Part shown: piece by piece, positions 1 through 8,099 of the stretch | Layout of the letters: each line of letters begins with the position of its first letter | Position numbering within the stretch: the stretch's first letter is position 1 | NCBI RefSeq assembly: GCF_021191635.1 | Contig: NZ_JAIWPR010000002.1 | Span: forward strand, 1-64,000 | Source of the DNA: Alterluteimonas quercicellularis | GTDB lineage: Bacteria > Pseudomonadota > Gammaproteobacteria > Xanthomonadales > Xanthomonadaceae | Direction of reading: 5' to 3' | Length of the DNA stretch: 64,000 nt | The notes under the pieces: generated by a model | What the model saw: the letters and a program-made list of their open reading frames with translations, nothing else | What the model was told of the DNA's origin: nothing | The model's database searches: none | Translations under genes and position numbers: made by a program

Positions 1-50
1 GGGCGCTCGGGCGCTTTGATCTGCCCGGCGGGCCCCACCGGTGGCGCAGC

Positions 51-250
51 CGCGCGCGAGCGCGCTCCTACAGGGGGGCGTATCTCCGGGGCCCGCCCGA
101 TCGCAGTGCCGCTCGTCTTGTAGGAGCGCGCTGGCGCGCGACCGGGCAGGATGCCACCGGACTCCCCCAACGCGCGGACGGCGGCGAACGACGGACGGCA
201 CCGCTTTTCCCGAATGTCGCAAGAGCCGTCGCGCGCGAGCGCGCGCCTAC
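51..250. repeat. REP cluster at left edge (three units)
   Basis: Three copies of the window's dominant repeat lie here: an inverse unit at 51-72, a forward unit at 119-141 and a variant inverse unit at 228-250 that ends GCGCGCCTAC instead of GCGCTCCTAC. Forward units begin GTAGGAGCGCGC and end CGCGCGAC, and each is nearly palindromic in its GC core. The spacer at 142-227 is shared with the repeat at 30762-30903. No gene is supported in positions 1-266. Confidence 0.9.
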
Positions 251-266
251 GCGACCGGCGGTCGCG

Positions 267-683
267 TCAGCGCTTGACGCAGTTGCGCTGCGGCTGGCCG
301 GCCAGTGTCAGCAGGGCCTCGTCGCCGCTGTCCCAGAACTCGTTGCCGGCGTCGTCGGCGTAGCGCGCGCCGGAGCCCGAGACCTGGCTGTGCAGGGTCA
401 GCGTGCCGCCGGGGTGGCTCAGCGTGTAGGTGTCGGCCACCGGGTCGTAGGCGACGTCGACGGTGACGTCGGCGCAGGCCCAGGTGGAGGCGGTGCCGGC
501 GGCGGGCTGGTCGCGTGCCACCTCGCCGGGCGGCGCGGTCGCCGCCGGCGGCGGCAGCGCGTCCTCCACCGGCGGCGTGGCCGCGGGATCGGCCGCCGGG
601 TCGGCGCCGGGGCGGTCGGCGCAGGCGGACAGCGCCAGAGCCAGCGCGGCCAGCGGCAGGAGGCGGGAGAGCGTCGTCTTCAT
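267..683 (-). CDS. MliC-like lysozyme-inhibitor lipoprotein
   Basis: A 138-residue protein with a lipoprotein signal peptide (lipobox LSAC, Cys about residue 21), then a Pro/Ala-rich linker and a C-terminal domain of about 75 residues. That domain has the MliC/PliC hallmarks: a first Cys in STWACADV, the SGSGARY stretch, an EFWDSGDEA segment and a last Cys in RNCVK that can pair with the first. Family members are small periplasmic or outer-membrane beta-barrels that block the active site of C-type lysozyme through the Ser-Gly-x-Arg-Tyr loop, so a role in resisting host or predator lysozyme is inferred. A second small lipoprotein lies just upstream on the same strand, 42 bp away, and could be co-transcribed. 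Confidence 0.78.
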   Translation of the reverse strand: MKTTLSRLLPLAALALALSACADRPGADPAADPAATPPVEDALPPPAATAPPGEVARDQPAAGTASTWACADVTVDVAYDPVADTYTLSHPGGTLTLHSQVSGSGARYADDAGNEFWDSGDEALLTLAGQPQRNCVKR

Positions 684-725
684 CGTCGTGCTCCTCTTCG
701 GCTTGCGGAGTGTCGGCCGCGCAGC

Positions 726-1130
726 TCAGGGCGTGCGCAGCATGCGGAACGGCGTCGCGCCCGCGCGCCCGGCCTCGACCGGCACCGGCGCGGAGGTGGC
801 GAACATGCGCTCGCCCGCGGGCGTGCGCAGCGAGGCGTGCACGCCCAGGCGGCGCCCGGGCGGTACGCGCGCCGGGTCGTAGCGCAGGCTGAAGGCGTAG
901 GGCGGGCCTGGCAGCGAGGGGAACTCGCTGCGCGCATAGGCGCCGCCGCCGTCCAGGTCGACCAGCTCGACCGTCAGCACCGATCCGGCCGGCATCAACA
1001 GCTTCTCGTAGAACGTCGCGCTGCCCTCGATCACGGCCTCCGCGGGCGACGGCCCGGGCGCGGCCGGGGTGCTGTGGCAGCCGGCCAGCGCCATCGCGGT
1101 CAGGCAGCCCGCCATCCAACGTGCGCTCAT
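726..1130 (-). CDS. YbaY-like lipoprotein
   Basis: A 134-residue lipoprotein: signal peptide ending in the lipobox LAGC (Cys 18), then one compact domain. The strand pattern GSATFYEKLLMPAGSVLTV followed by ELVDLDG resembles the YbaY/YscW type (v.G.v.Y...LP..a.v.V.L.D), a small beta-sandwich lipoprotein family of poorly known function sometimes linked to pilotin-type activity. The start ATG (1128-1130) places the hydrophobic signal directly at the N-terminus. It lies upstream of the MliC-like gene on the same strand. Function is not proven; the family call rests on the N-terminal strand motif. Confidence 0.6.
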   Translation of the reverse strand: MSARWMAGCLTAMALAGCHSTPAAPGPSPAEAVIEGSATFYEKLLMPAGSVLTVELVDLDGGGAYARSEFPSLPGPPYAFSLRYDPARVPPGRRLGVHASLRTPAGERMFATSAPVPVEAGRAGATPFRMLRTP

Positions 1131-1190
1131 GGCGCGTTCCTCCCGGGGTGATCCGTTCCCGAGCGTAGCGCCGCCGCCATGAGCCCGAAG

Positions 1191-2033
1191 TTAAGGCGCC
1201 GGCCCCAGCTCGAACTCGGCGCGCACGCCGAAGTGGTCGGACGGCCAGGCGCCGTCGGCGCCTGGCCGGTCCAGCACCCGCTGCGCGGAGCGCGCGCGCA
1301 GGCCCGCGCCACGCGCGAACACGTGGTCGATGCGGCGGCCGTGCTCGAAGTAGTGCGGATTGAGCGTGGTCTTCGCCGCGGCCGCCGGGTCGGCGGCGGC
1401 CAGCACGTCGACGTAGCCGGCTTCGCGCAGGGCCGCCAGCTCCGGCGCGTCGGCCTCCGCGTTGAAGTCGCCGGCGATCACGCTCGGGCCGTCGCCGGCC
1501 TCGGCGCGCACGTGCGCGAGCACGTCCTGCAGCTGGCGCGCGCGGATCGCGCCGCCCTCGTCGGTCCAGTGCAGGTGGGTGTTGAACACGTCCAGCGCGC
1601 GGCCGCCGGCCTGCACGCGCAGGTGGGCCACGGTCCGGGTGTCGTCCAGCGGTTCCAGCCGCCGCTGGCTGCGCGCCAGCACCGGCAGCCGGGTCAGCAG
1701 CGCGTTGCCGTAGCGGTGCGCTTGGCCCTTGGGATCGGTGGAGACGAAGAACACGCTGTAGCCCAGCGCCTCGCCGATGTCCTCGGCCTGGTTGCGCAGG
1801 GTGTCGTGCTGCAGCACCTCCTGCAGCGCGACGACGTCGGGGCGCAGCGCGCGCAGGCCCTCGATCACCAGCGGCCGCCGGCGCTCCCAGTGATCGCGGT
1901 CGTGGTAGAGGTTGAGCGTGACCAGCGACAGGCGCGCCGCGTCCGGCGCGGGGGCCTCGGTGCGGAGCGCGGGGGCGCAGGCGGCCAGCACGGACGCGGC
2001 CAGTGCGGCGAGCAGGGCGCGGCGGCGGTTCAC
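1191..2033 (-). CDS. Endonuclease/exonuclease/phosphatase family lipoprotein
   Basis: A 280-residue exported protein of the EEP (DNase I-like) superfamily. The signal peptide has a lipobox LAAC, so it is probably a lipoprotein. Catalytic signatures appear in order: Asn in LNLYHDRDHW, Glu in ALQEV, the NTHLHW segment, GDFN (metal and phosphate binding), and the terminal PSDHFGV with the catalytic His. The substrate could be nucleic acid, a sphingomyelin-like lipid or an inositol phosphate; sequence alone does not decide. The start is GTG at 2031-2033. It overlaps the TGA of the upstream M14 peptidase gene by four bases, so the two are probably translationally coupled. Confidence 0.82.
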   Translation of the reverse strand: MNRRRALLAALAASVLAACAPALRTEAPAPDAARLSLVTLNLYHDRDHWERRRPLVIEGLRALRPDVVALQEVLQHDTLRNQAEDIGEALGYSVFFVSTDPKGQAHRYGNALLTRLPVLARSQRRLEPLDDTRTVAHLRVQAGGRALDVFNTHLHWTDEGGAIRARQLQDVLAHVRAEAGDGPSVIAGDFNAEADAPELAALREAGYVDVLAAADPAAAAKTTLNPHYFEHGRRIDHVFARGAGLRARSAQRVLDRPGADGAWPSDHFGVRAEFELGPAP

Positions 2034-3790
2034 GGCGCGGCCTCCAGGCGGTAGACCGGGTAGAGGCCGTAGCGCTCGTCCCAGGCCGGGTGGCGGCGGT
2101 AGAAGAAGTCCAGGCGCGCGCGCGGATCGGCGGCGAAGTCCGGCTCCTCGCGCAGGCGCCGCGCGAAGGCCTGCGCCAGCGCCGGGTCGGCGGCCAGCAT
2201 CCCGCGCGCGACGTCCTCGGCGACGTAGGCCTCCATGTACTCCTTGCGCTCGAAGTGGTTGTTGAAGCGGCCCCAGGCGGCGAACGAATCCGGCGCCTGC
2301 GGCTCGAACAGCGCCACCACCAGCCGCGCCGCGGGCTGCGCGATCGGTACGAACAGCGCCCCGGCGGGCACGTCGCGCGGCTCGTCGCGCCACTCGCCCT
2401 CGAGCTCCAGGCGCTGGTGGCCCTCGACGGTCGCGGCGGCGAGCGTCGTGCCGTCGGCGCGGAAGGTCCGTACCGGCGCGGCGGGCAGGGCGCGCTCCAG
2501 CCGGCGGTAGGCGATGCCGTGCACGTCCAGCCGCTCAGCCACCCAGCCGGCGTGCGCCGGCGGCACCAGGTAGCCGCCGCGCGGGGCGACCGCGGTGCGG
2601 CCGGGCACGAGGGTGTCGCGCAGGGGCACGCGCCAGACCTGCGGCGCGGTCTCGTCGTAGCGGGTCATGGTCGCCCCGGACACCTCGGACGGCGTGCGGG
2701 TGTAGGCGTAGCCGCGGAACTCGATCGTGCGCGCGGCCTCGGTCGCGCGGTAGTCCAGCGGCACCTCCGTGCCGCCGAGCGCGGCGGCGCGGCGGTCGGC
2801 CTCGCGGGCGACGCGCTGCCAGTCGCGGCCGTGGCGGGCGATGCGCTCCAGCACCGAGACCACGGTGTTGCGGGTGATCCGCACCCGCACCGGGTACTCC
2901 TTCCAGGAGTGCGTCTCGACCAGCATGACCAGGCGGTTGCGCAGCGGGAAGTAGCCGGTGGAGAAGCGCGGCGGCGCGACCCCGTCCTCGAAGCCCGAGG
3001 ACGGGTCGTCGCCGACCACGAAGGAAGGATAGAACGGCAGCGGCAGCGAGCCCTGCGCGGCGAGGTCGGCGAGGGTGCCGTCGCGCCACGCGCGCCCGGC
3101 CTCGCGCAGCGCCTCGTCGCCGGAATGCAGCGGTTCGACCTGGATCGAGATGTCGTGCTCGAACTGCGCGCCGTTGGTGGCATGCAGGTCCACCACGGCC
3201 AGCGGGTCCCAGGCCTCGACCAGGCGCAGCATCGCCTGCATCTCGGGCGCGTCGGCCTTGGCGTAGTCGCGGTTGAGGTTGTAGTTCTGCGCGGTGGTGC
3301 GCCAGCCCATCTCGCGCGGGCCGCGCTGGTTGGGGCGGTTCCAGGCGCCGAAGCGCTCGTGGCCGTCGACGCTGAATACCGGCACGAACACCCAGACCAG
3401 CCGCTCCAGCGCGCCCGGCGCGGCCTCGCCGGCGAGCACCTGCCGCAGGGCCAGGAAGCCCGCGTCCTTGCCGTCGATCTCGCCGGCATGGATCCCGCCC
3501 TGGATCAGCACCACCGGCAGGCCCTGCGCGCGCGCCGCCTCCGGGGTCAGCGCGCCGGTGCGCGAGACCGCCAGCGCCTTCATCGGCCGGCCCTCGGGCG
3601 AGACGCCGAAATCGAAGCAGCGCACCGCCTCGGGCTCGGCGCGCTGGAAGGCCTCGCACAGCGCGACGGTCTCGTCGTAGCGGCCGGTCTCGGCGAAGCC
3701 GCTGCGCTCGGCCACGGTGACCAGCTCGGAGGCGGGCAGGAGGACGGGGGACAGCGCCAGCAGGGCGAACAGCGGCAGGCGGGACGGCAT
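2030..3790 (-). CDS. M14 family zinc carboxypeptidase, exported
   Basis: A protein of about 586 residues with an N-terminal signal peptide (MPSRLPLFALLAL, Ala-rich c-region). The M14 zinc site is present: the HxxE pair as HAGE at residues 101-104, the third ligand His in VVDLHATNG, and the catalytic Glu in LVETHSWKEY. The C-terminal 200 residues are an extra domain common in the large M14 group of Xanthomonadaceae and Shewanella. It probably trims C-terminal residues from peptides in the periplasm. An ATG four codons further upstream (3802) is an equally possible start. The gene is coupled to the downstream EEP lipoprotein by a GTGA overlap and is divergent from the peptide transporter. Confidence 0.88.
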   Translation of the reverse strand: MPSRLPLFALLALSPVLLPASELVTVAERSGFAETGRYDETVALCEAFQRAEPEAVRCFDFGVSPEGRPMKALAVSRTGALTPEAARAQGLPVVLIQGGIHAGEIDGKDAGFLALRQVLAGEAAPGALERLVWVFVPVFSVDGHERFGAWNRPNQRGPREMGWRTTAQNYNLNRDYAKADAPEMQAMLRLVEAWDPLAVVDLHATNGAQFEHDISIQVEPLHSGDEALREAGRAWRDGTLADLAAQGSLPLPFYPSFVVGDDPSSGFEDGVAPPRFSTGYFPLRNRLVMLVETHSWKEYPVRVRITRNTVVSVLERIARHGRDWQRVAREADRRAAALGGTEVPLDYRATEAARTIEFRGYAYTRTPSEVSGATMTRYDETAPQVWRVPLRDTLVPGRTAVAPRGGYLVPPAHAGWVAERLDVHGIAYRRLERALPAAPVRTFRADGTTLAAATVEGHQRLELEGEWRDEPRDVPAGALFVPIAQPAARLVVALFEPQAPDSFAAWGRFNNHFERKEYMEAYVAEDVARGMLAADPALAQAFARRLREEPDFAADPRARLDFFYRRHPAWDERYGLYPVYRLEAAP

Positions 3791-3912
3791 CGGGGCGGGC
3801 ATCCGGACGGGCAGCCCGCATGGTACCCGAGCGCCCCGCGGCGGGCCCGGGCGGGCGCCGCGCCCCCGGGATCGGCTACGCTTGCGCGTCTTTCCGTCCG
3901 CGAACCGTGCCG

Positions 3913-5541
3913 ATGTCCCAGCCCAGTCCCGCACTCCCGAACCCGCCGGGCCGCATGCCGCGGCAGATCGGCTACATCATCGGCAACGAGGCCTGCGAGC
4001 GCTTCAGCTTCTACGGGATGCGCAACATCCTGGTGCCGTTCCTGATCAGTTCGGTGCTGCTGGCCTACCTGCCCGAGGGCGATCGCAACGGCGAAGCGCG
4101 CGACATCTTCCACACCTTCGTCATCGGCGTGTACTTCTTCCCGCTGCTGGGCGGCTGGCTGGCGGACCGCTTCTTCGGCAAGTACCACACCATCCTGTGG
4201 TTCTCGCTGATCTACTGCGCCGGCCACGCCTGCCTGGCGCTGTTCGAGACCAACGCCACCGGCTTCTACACCGGCCTGTTCCTGATCGCGCTGGGCTCGG
4301 GCGGGATCAAGCCGCTGGTGGTGTCGTTCTGCGGCGACCAGTTCGACCAGAGCAACAAGGACAAGGCCAGGATCGTCTTCGACGCGTTCTACTGGATCAT
4401 CAACTTCGGCTCCTTCTTCGCCTCGCTGCTGGCGCCGCTGTTCCTGCGCCACTACGGGCCCGCCGTCGCGTTCGGCATCCCCGGCGTGCTGATGTTCATC
4501 GCCACCTTCGTGTTCTGGCTGGGCCGCAGGCACTACGTCAACGTGCCGCCCGCGCGCCGCGACCCGCACGCCTTCTTCGAGGTGGTGAAGACCGCGCTGC
4601 GCGCGCAGCGGCCGGGCGAGGGGCGGCCGGGGCTGCTGGTGGCGCTGGCCGGGGTCGCCGCGGCGGCCGCCCTGCTGGTGCTGTGGGCGCTGTCGGCGAC
4701 GGTCTCGCTGGCCTGGTGGCCGAGCGACTTCGGCTTCGTGATCTCGGCCTGCCTGGCGCTGGGCGTGGTGATCGCGCTGGGCGGGATCGGCGCCTCGATG
4801 CAGCTCGAGCGCGCGCGCGGCCTGCACCCGGACGCGGCGGTGGACGGCGTGCGCGCGGTGCTGCGCATCCTGATCGTGTTCGCGCTGGTCACGCCGTTCT
4901 GGTCGCTGTTCGACCAGAAGGCCTCGACCTGGATCATCCAGGGCCGCGAGATGGTGATCCCGCACGAGGCCGCCTGGTGGCCGAGCTGGCTGATCCAGGA
5001 CGCCGCGCAGATGCAGGCGCTGAACCCGCTGCTGGTGATGCTGCTGATCCCGTTCAACAATCTGGTGCTGTACCCGGCGCTGCGGCGCATCGGCTTCGAG
5101 CCCACCGCGCTGCGGCGCATGGGCTGGGGCATCGCGTTCTCGGGCGTGGCCTGGATCGCGGCCGGCGCGATCCAGCTGTGGATCGACGACGGCGAGCAGG
5201 TCTCGCTGACCTGGCAGTCGCTGCCCTACCTGCTGCTGACCTTCGGCGAGGTGCTGGTCTCGGCCACCGCGCTGGAGTTCGCCTACAGCCAGGCGCCGCA
5301 CGCCATGAAGGGCGTGATCATGGCCTTCTGGTACCTCACCAGCACCTTCGGCAGCCTGTGGGTGCTGCTGACCAACGCCGGCGTGCGCAGCGACACCGCC
5401 ACCGCCTGGATCGCCGGCAGCGGCCTGAGCGAGAACGCCTTCCTGATGTTCTTCTTCGCCGGCTTCGCCTTCCTCGCGGCGGCCGCGTTCGCGCTGTACG
5501 CGCGGCGCTACCCGATGCAGGACAATTACCGCACCGCCTGA
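3913..5541 (+). CDS. POT-family proton-coupled oligopeptide transporter
   Basis: A 542-residue inner-membrane protein with about 12-14 hydrophobic segments. POT/PTR2 signatures are clear: ERFSFYGMRNIL in the first helix, and the second motif in GSGGIKPLVVSFCGDQF. Family members import di- and tripeptides together with protons. The ATG at 3913 begins the short cytoplasmic N-terminus before helix 1; the longer upstream extension has shadow-like composition. It diverges from the exported M14 carboxypeptidase across 122 bp, which fits a peptide-scavenging function in which the peptidase releases small peptides for this carrier. The pairing is inference. Confidence 0.93.
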   Translation: MSQPSPALPNPPGRMPRQIGYIIGNEACERFSFYGMRNILVPFLISSVLLAYLPEGDRNGEARDIFHTFVIGVYFFPLLGGWLADRFFGKYHTILWFSLIYCAGHACLALFETNATGFYTGLFLIALGSGGIKPLVVSFCGDQFDQSNKDKARIVFDAFYWIINFGSFFASLLAPLFLRHYGPAVAFGIPGVLMFIATFVFWLGRRHYVNVPPARRDPHAFFEVVKTALRAQRPGEGRPGLLVALAGVAAAAALLVLWALSATVSLAWWPSDFGFVISACLALGVVIALGGIGASMQLERARGLHPDAAVDGVRAVLRILIVFALVTPFWSLFDQKASTWIIQGREMVIPHEAAWWPSWLIQDAAQMQALNPLLVMLLIPFNNLVLYPALRRIGFEPTALRRMGWGIAFSGVAWIAAGAIQLWIDDGEQVSLTWQSLPYLLLTFGEVLVSATALEFAYSQAPHAMKGVIMAFWYLTSTFGSLWVLLTNAGVRSDTATAWIAGSGLSENAFLMFFFAGFAFLAAAAFALYARRYPMQDNYRTA

Positions 5542-5564
5542 CCCCGAGCGAGGACGCCGCCCCG

Positions 5565-6179
5565 ATGAATGCTGGTCCCGTGACCCTGGTCCTGATCGCG
5601 ATCACCGTGCTGGTGTCGTGGCAGGCGTTCAACAACCCGCGCCTGCTGGAGCGGCTGATCCTGTGGCCGCCGGCGATCGACCGCCACCACCAGTACGACC
5701 GGCTCCTCGGCCACGGCTTCATCCACGCCGACTGGCAGCACCTGCTGTTCAACATGATCACGCTGTTCTTCTTCGGCGGCCTGATCGAGCGCGCCTTCGA
5801 GCCCTACATCGGCAAGCTGGGCTTCGTGTTCTTCTACCTGTCGGCGATCCTGGTGGCGATCCTGCCCACCTACCTGCGCCACCGCCACGACCCGCACTAC
5901 CGCAGCCTCGGCGCGTCCGGCGCGGTCTCGGCGGTGCTGTTCGCGTTCGTGCTGCTCAGCCCGTGGTCGCTGATCTTCGTGTTCTTCATCCCGATGCCGG
6001 CGATCCTCTACGCGGTCGCCTACGTCGGCTACTCGATCTGGATGGACCGCCGCGGCGGCGACAACATCAACCACAGCGCGCACCTGTGGGGCGCCGGCTA
6101 CGGCGTGCTCTTCACCGTGATGATGGAGCCGCGGGTGATCAACACCTTCCTCGGCCGGCTCGCGAACCCGTCCTTCTGA
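5565..6179 (+). CDS. Rhomboid family intramembrane serine protease
   Basis: A 204-residue polytopic membrane protein with about six hydrophobic helices. The catalytic serine lies in the GASG motif (SLGASGAVSAVL) and the histidine in NHSAHLWGAGYG, which form the Ser-His dyad. The HLLFNM segment of loop 1/helix 2 (the conserved rhomboid H..N stretch) is also present. Rhomboids cleave transmembrane segments inside the bilayer; the substrate here is unknown. It starts 23 bp after the POT transporter stop on the same strand, so it is probably co-transcribed. Confidence 0.92.
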   Translation: MNAGPVTLVLIAITVLVSWQAFNNPRLLERLILWPPAIDRHHQYDRLLGHGFIHADWQHLLFNMITLFFFGGLIERAFEPYIGKLGFVFFYLSAILVAILPTYLRHRHDPHYRSLGASGAVSAVLFAFVLLSPWSLIFVFFIPMPAILYAVAYVGYSIWMDRRGGDNINHSAHLWGAGYGVLFTVMMEPRVINTFLGRLANPSF

Positions 6180-6256
6180 GGATCGCGCCGGCGCTCACCC
6201 GGACTGCATGGCGGCTGTGCTACTCCTCGGCGCACCCCACCACCGGAGACGACCCG

Positions 6257-7159
6257 ATGCCGATCACCCGCGCGCGCGCCACCGCCCTGCTCAACCAGAG
6301 GGAGATGGCGCTGTACGACGACAGCCGCGTCAACGTCCTGCGCAAGCTCGACGTCAAGGCGCTGGACAGCCGCATCGCCCGGGCGCGCGACGCGCGCGAC
6401 CGCGCCCGCGACCTGGTGCGGCGGCAGAAGCTCGCCTCGCGCGACCGCACCGGCAGCAAGCGCGGCGCCAGCGGCGCGGCCAACCAGCGCAGCAAGGACA
6501 AGGCCGAGCTACTGGCCGAGGTGCTGGCGCGCTTCGAGGACCAGCGCAAGCAGGCGGCCCGTGCGGCCAGGACCGCATCGGCGGCGGCCGCGCGCAAGGC
6601 GCCGGCCAAGCGCGGCGCGGCGGCGAAGCCGTCAGCGACCGGGCGTGCGGGCGCCGCGAAGAAGGCGGCCAAGAAGACGACTGGCAAGACCGCGAAGACG
6701 ACGGCGAAGAAGGCGGCACGGAAGACGGCGGACGGCGCGACGGCCGCCGGCCGCAATACGGCGAAGACCGCCGCCAAGAGCGCCGCTGGGACGCCCCGGA
6801 CGACGAAGCGCGCCGCGAGCGCGCGCAAGCGGACCGCCGCCCCGGCCGGCGAAGCCGCGGCGCCTGCCCGCAAGCGCGTGACGCGCCCCCGGCTGACGCC
6901 GGAGCAGGCGCTGGAGCGCACCCGCGAGCTGCTGGAGGCCAAGCAGGCCCGCGACCGCGAGCCGAAGCCCTGGGAGGCGGTGGCGCACGGCGAGGGCGGG
7001 GCGCCGCAGCCGGGCTACCAGTCCGACGCCGCCGCCGGCCGCGCCGGGCAGCTCCACGCCGCCGAATCGCGGCAGCCGGCGATCCAGGGCAGCAACAGCA
7101 CCCGCGACCGCCTCAACCAGGGCCGCCGCGACCATCGCCGCGCGCCCGGCGAGGAGTGA
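6257..7159 (+). CDS. Histone H1-like Lys/Ala/Arg-rich protein
   Basis: A 300-residue, very basic protein. Residues 1-100 form a charged helical region rich in Arg, Asp and Leu. Residues 100-220 are a low-complexity tract of Ala, Lys, Thr and Arg with repeated KKAAKK/KTAKTTAKK-like words, much like bacterial H1-type and AlgP-like proteins. The C-terminal 80 residues (TPEQALERTRELLEA...PWEAV) are less biased and may be a conserved tail. Binding to DNA or polyanions is inferred from charge only. One base separates its TGA from the ATG of the next gene, a small GNAT, indicating an operon. The N-terminal half was not recognised as a named domain. Confidence 0.78.
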   Translation: MPITRARATALLNQREMALYDDSRVNVLRKLDVKALDSRIARARDARDRARDLVRRQKLASRDRTGSKRGASGAANQRSKDKAELLAEVLARFEDQRKQAARAARTASAAAARKAPAKRGAAAKPSATGRAGAAKKAAKKTTGKTAKTTAKKAARKTADGATAAGRNTAKTAAKSAAGTPRTTKRAASARKRTAAPAGEAAAPARKRVTRPRLTPEQALERTRELLEAKQARDREPKPWEAVAHGEGGAPQPGYQSDAAAGRAGQLHAAESRQPAIQGSNSTRDRLNQGRRDHRRAPGEE

Positions 7160-7160
7160 G

Positions 7161-7430
7161 ATGCGCGTCGACCACGACCCGCGGCGCGGCCTGTTCGAGA
7201 CCGAGGCCGAAGGCGTGCGCGCGCACCTGGAATACCGCCGCGAGGGCGGGCGCCTGGCGATCCTGCACACGGTGGTGCCCGAGGCCGCCTCCGGCCGCGG
7301 CATCGCCGGCGCGCTGACCGAGGCCGCGCTGGACTACGCGCGCGCCGAAGGGCTCAAGGTGGAGCCGCGCTGCGCCTACGCCCAGGCCTGGTTCCGCCGC
7401 CACCCCGAGGCGGCGGACCTGCTCGCATGA
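7161..7430 (+). CDS. Small GNAT-like N-acetyltransferase (YjdJ type)
   Basis: An 89-residue protein consisting of one minimal GNAT fold. LAILHTVVPEAASGRGIAG holds the acetyl-CoA pyrophosphate loop (the R/Q-x-x-G-x-G/A equivalent is SGRGIAG), followed by helix LTEAALDYAR and a C-terminal stretch with a conserved Cys in EPRCAYAQAWFRRHPE. This matches the small YjdJ/At1g77540-like group. The start ATG lies one base after the stop of the Lys-rich histone-like gene. That makes lysine acetylation of its neighbour an attractive but untested idea. Confidence 0.83.
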   Translation: MRVDHDPRRGLFETEAEGVRAHLEYRREGGRLAILHTVVPEAASGRGIAGALTEAALDYARAEGLKVEPRCAYAQAWFRRHPEAADLLA

Positions 7431-7691
7431 GCCGGGTGCGGGCGGGGTGCCCGGGCCGGCGCGACGCCCTATTCACACACGGGCGCAGAAGTAGGGTATT
7501 GTGCAATCACTGTTCAAAGCCGGGATCACGGTACATCGTGGCTCCGATGCGGTAGATCGACGCTGTACGGTCCGGTGATCCCGGCCGGGGATCCGCTCCA
7601 TCGCTTTCGCGTTACCCCTTGCTCGACAGTCTCGGTTCGCACAGCGGATCGTGTCCAATCCAAAACACTGTTAGTTTCAAGGAGTAACACC

Positions 7692-7901
7692 ATGTCCGAT
7701 CGTCAGACCGGCACCGTGAAGTGGTTCAACGACGCCAAGGGCTTCGGCTTCATCACCCCGGAGAGCGGCCAGGACGTCTTCGTCCACTTCCGTTCGATCC
7801 AGGGCACCGGCTTCAAGTCGCTGCAGGAAGGCCAGAAGGTTTCCTTCAAGGTCGTCCAGGGCCAGAAGGGCCTGCAGGCGGACGAAGTCCAGCCGCTGTA
7901 A
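7692..7901 (+). CDS. Cold-shock domain protein
   Basis: A 69-residue single cold-shock domain. RNP1 (KGFGFI) and RNP2 (VFVHF) are intact in the [18 protein letters not shown] context. Members bind single-stranded RNA or DNA and melt mRNA structure. A good ribosome-binding site (AAGGAG, 7679-7684) precedes the ATG. The 5' side has a gene-free stretch of about 260 bp (7431-7691), compatible with the long structured leader usual for csp mRNAs, and an intrinsic terminator follows 23 bp after the stop, so the gene is probably monocistronic. Confidence 0.96.
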   Translation: MSDRQTGTVKWFNDAKGFGFITPESGQDVFVHFRSIQGTGFKSLQEGQKVSFKVVQGQKGLQADEVQPL

Positions 7902-7923
7902 TTCCTGCCGCAAGGCGGAACGG

Positions 7924-7950
7924 AAAGCCCGGCCATCGGCCGGGCTTTTT
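7924..7950 (+). terminator. Intrinsic terminator of the cold-shock gene
   Basis: The stem AAGCCCGGCC (7925-7934) pairs perfectly with GGCCGGGCTT (7938-7947) around the loop ATC, and the descending arm continues into a T run ending at 7950. It lies 23 bp after the cold-shock stop codon. Confidence 0.93.
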
Positions 7951-7957
7951 CGTGGCT

Positions 7958-8022
7958 GGGAGCGTGGGCGGTAGATTCGTGCGAGGCGGCTTCGCAGCCC
8001 GGACGGCTTCTGCCTTCCACGT
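7958..8022. repeat. Composite repeat of a second intergenic family
   Basis: Two half-units lie head to head. The first is GGGCGGTAGATTCGTGCGAG at about 7966. The second, at 7996-8022, is the reverse complement of a sequence at 16484-16511 in about 25 of 28 positions. The first half resembles the reverse complement of 16600-16640. The family differs from the dominant REP repeat. Confidence 0.6.
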
Positions 8023-8099
8023 TCCCAGGGCCTTGCATGGCATCCTCACGCCGCCGCGGCTAGCCTCGCGGCATCACGAGTCAACGGGGAAGACGGAAC

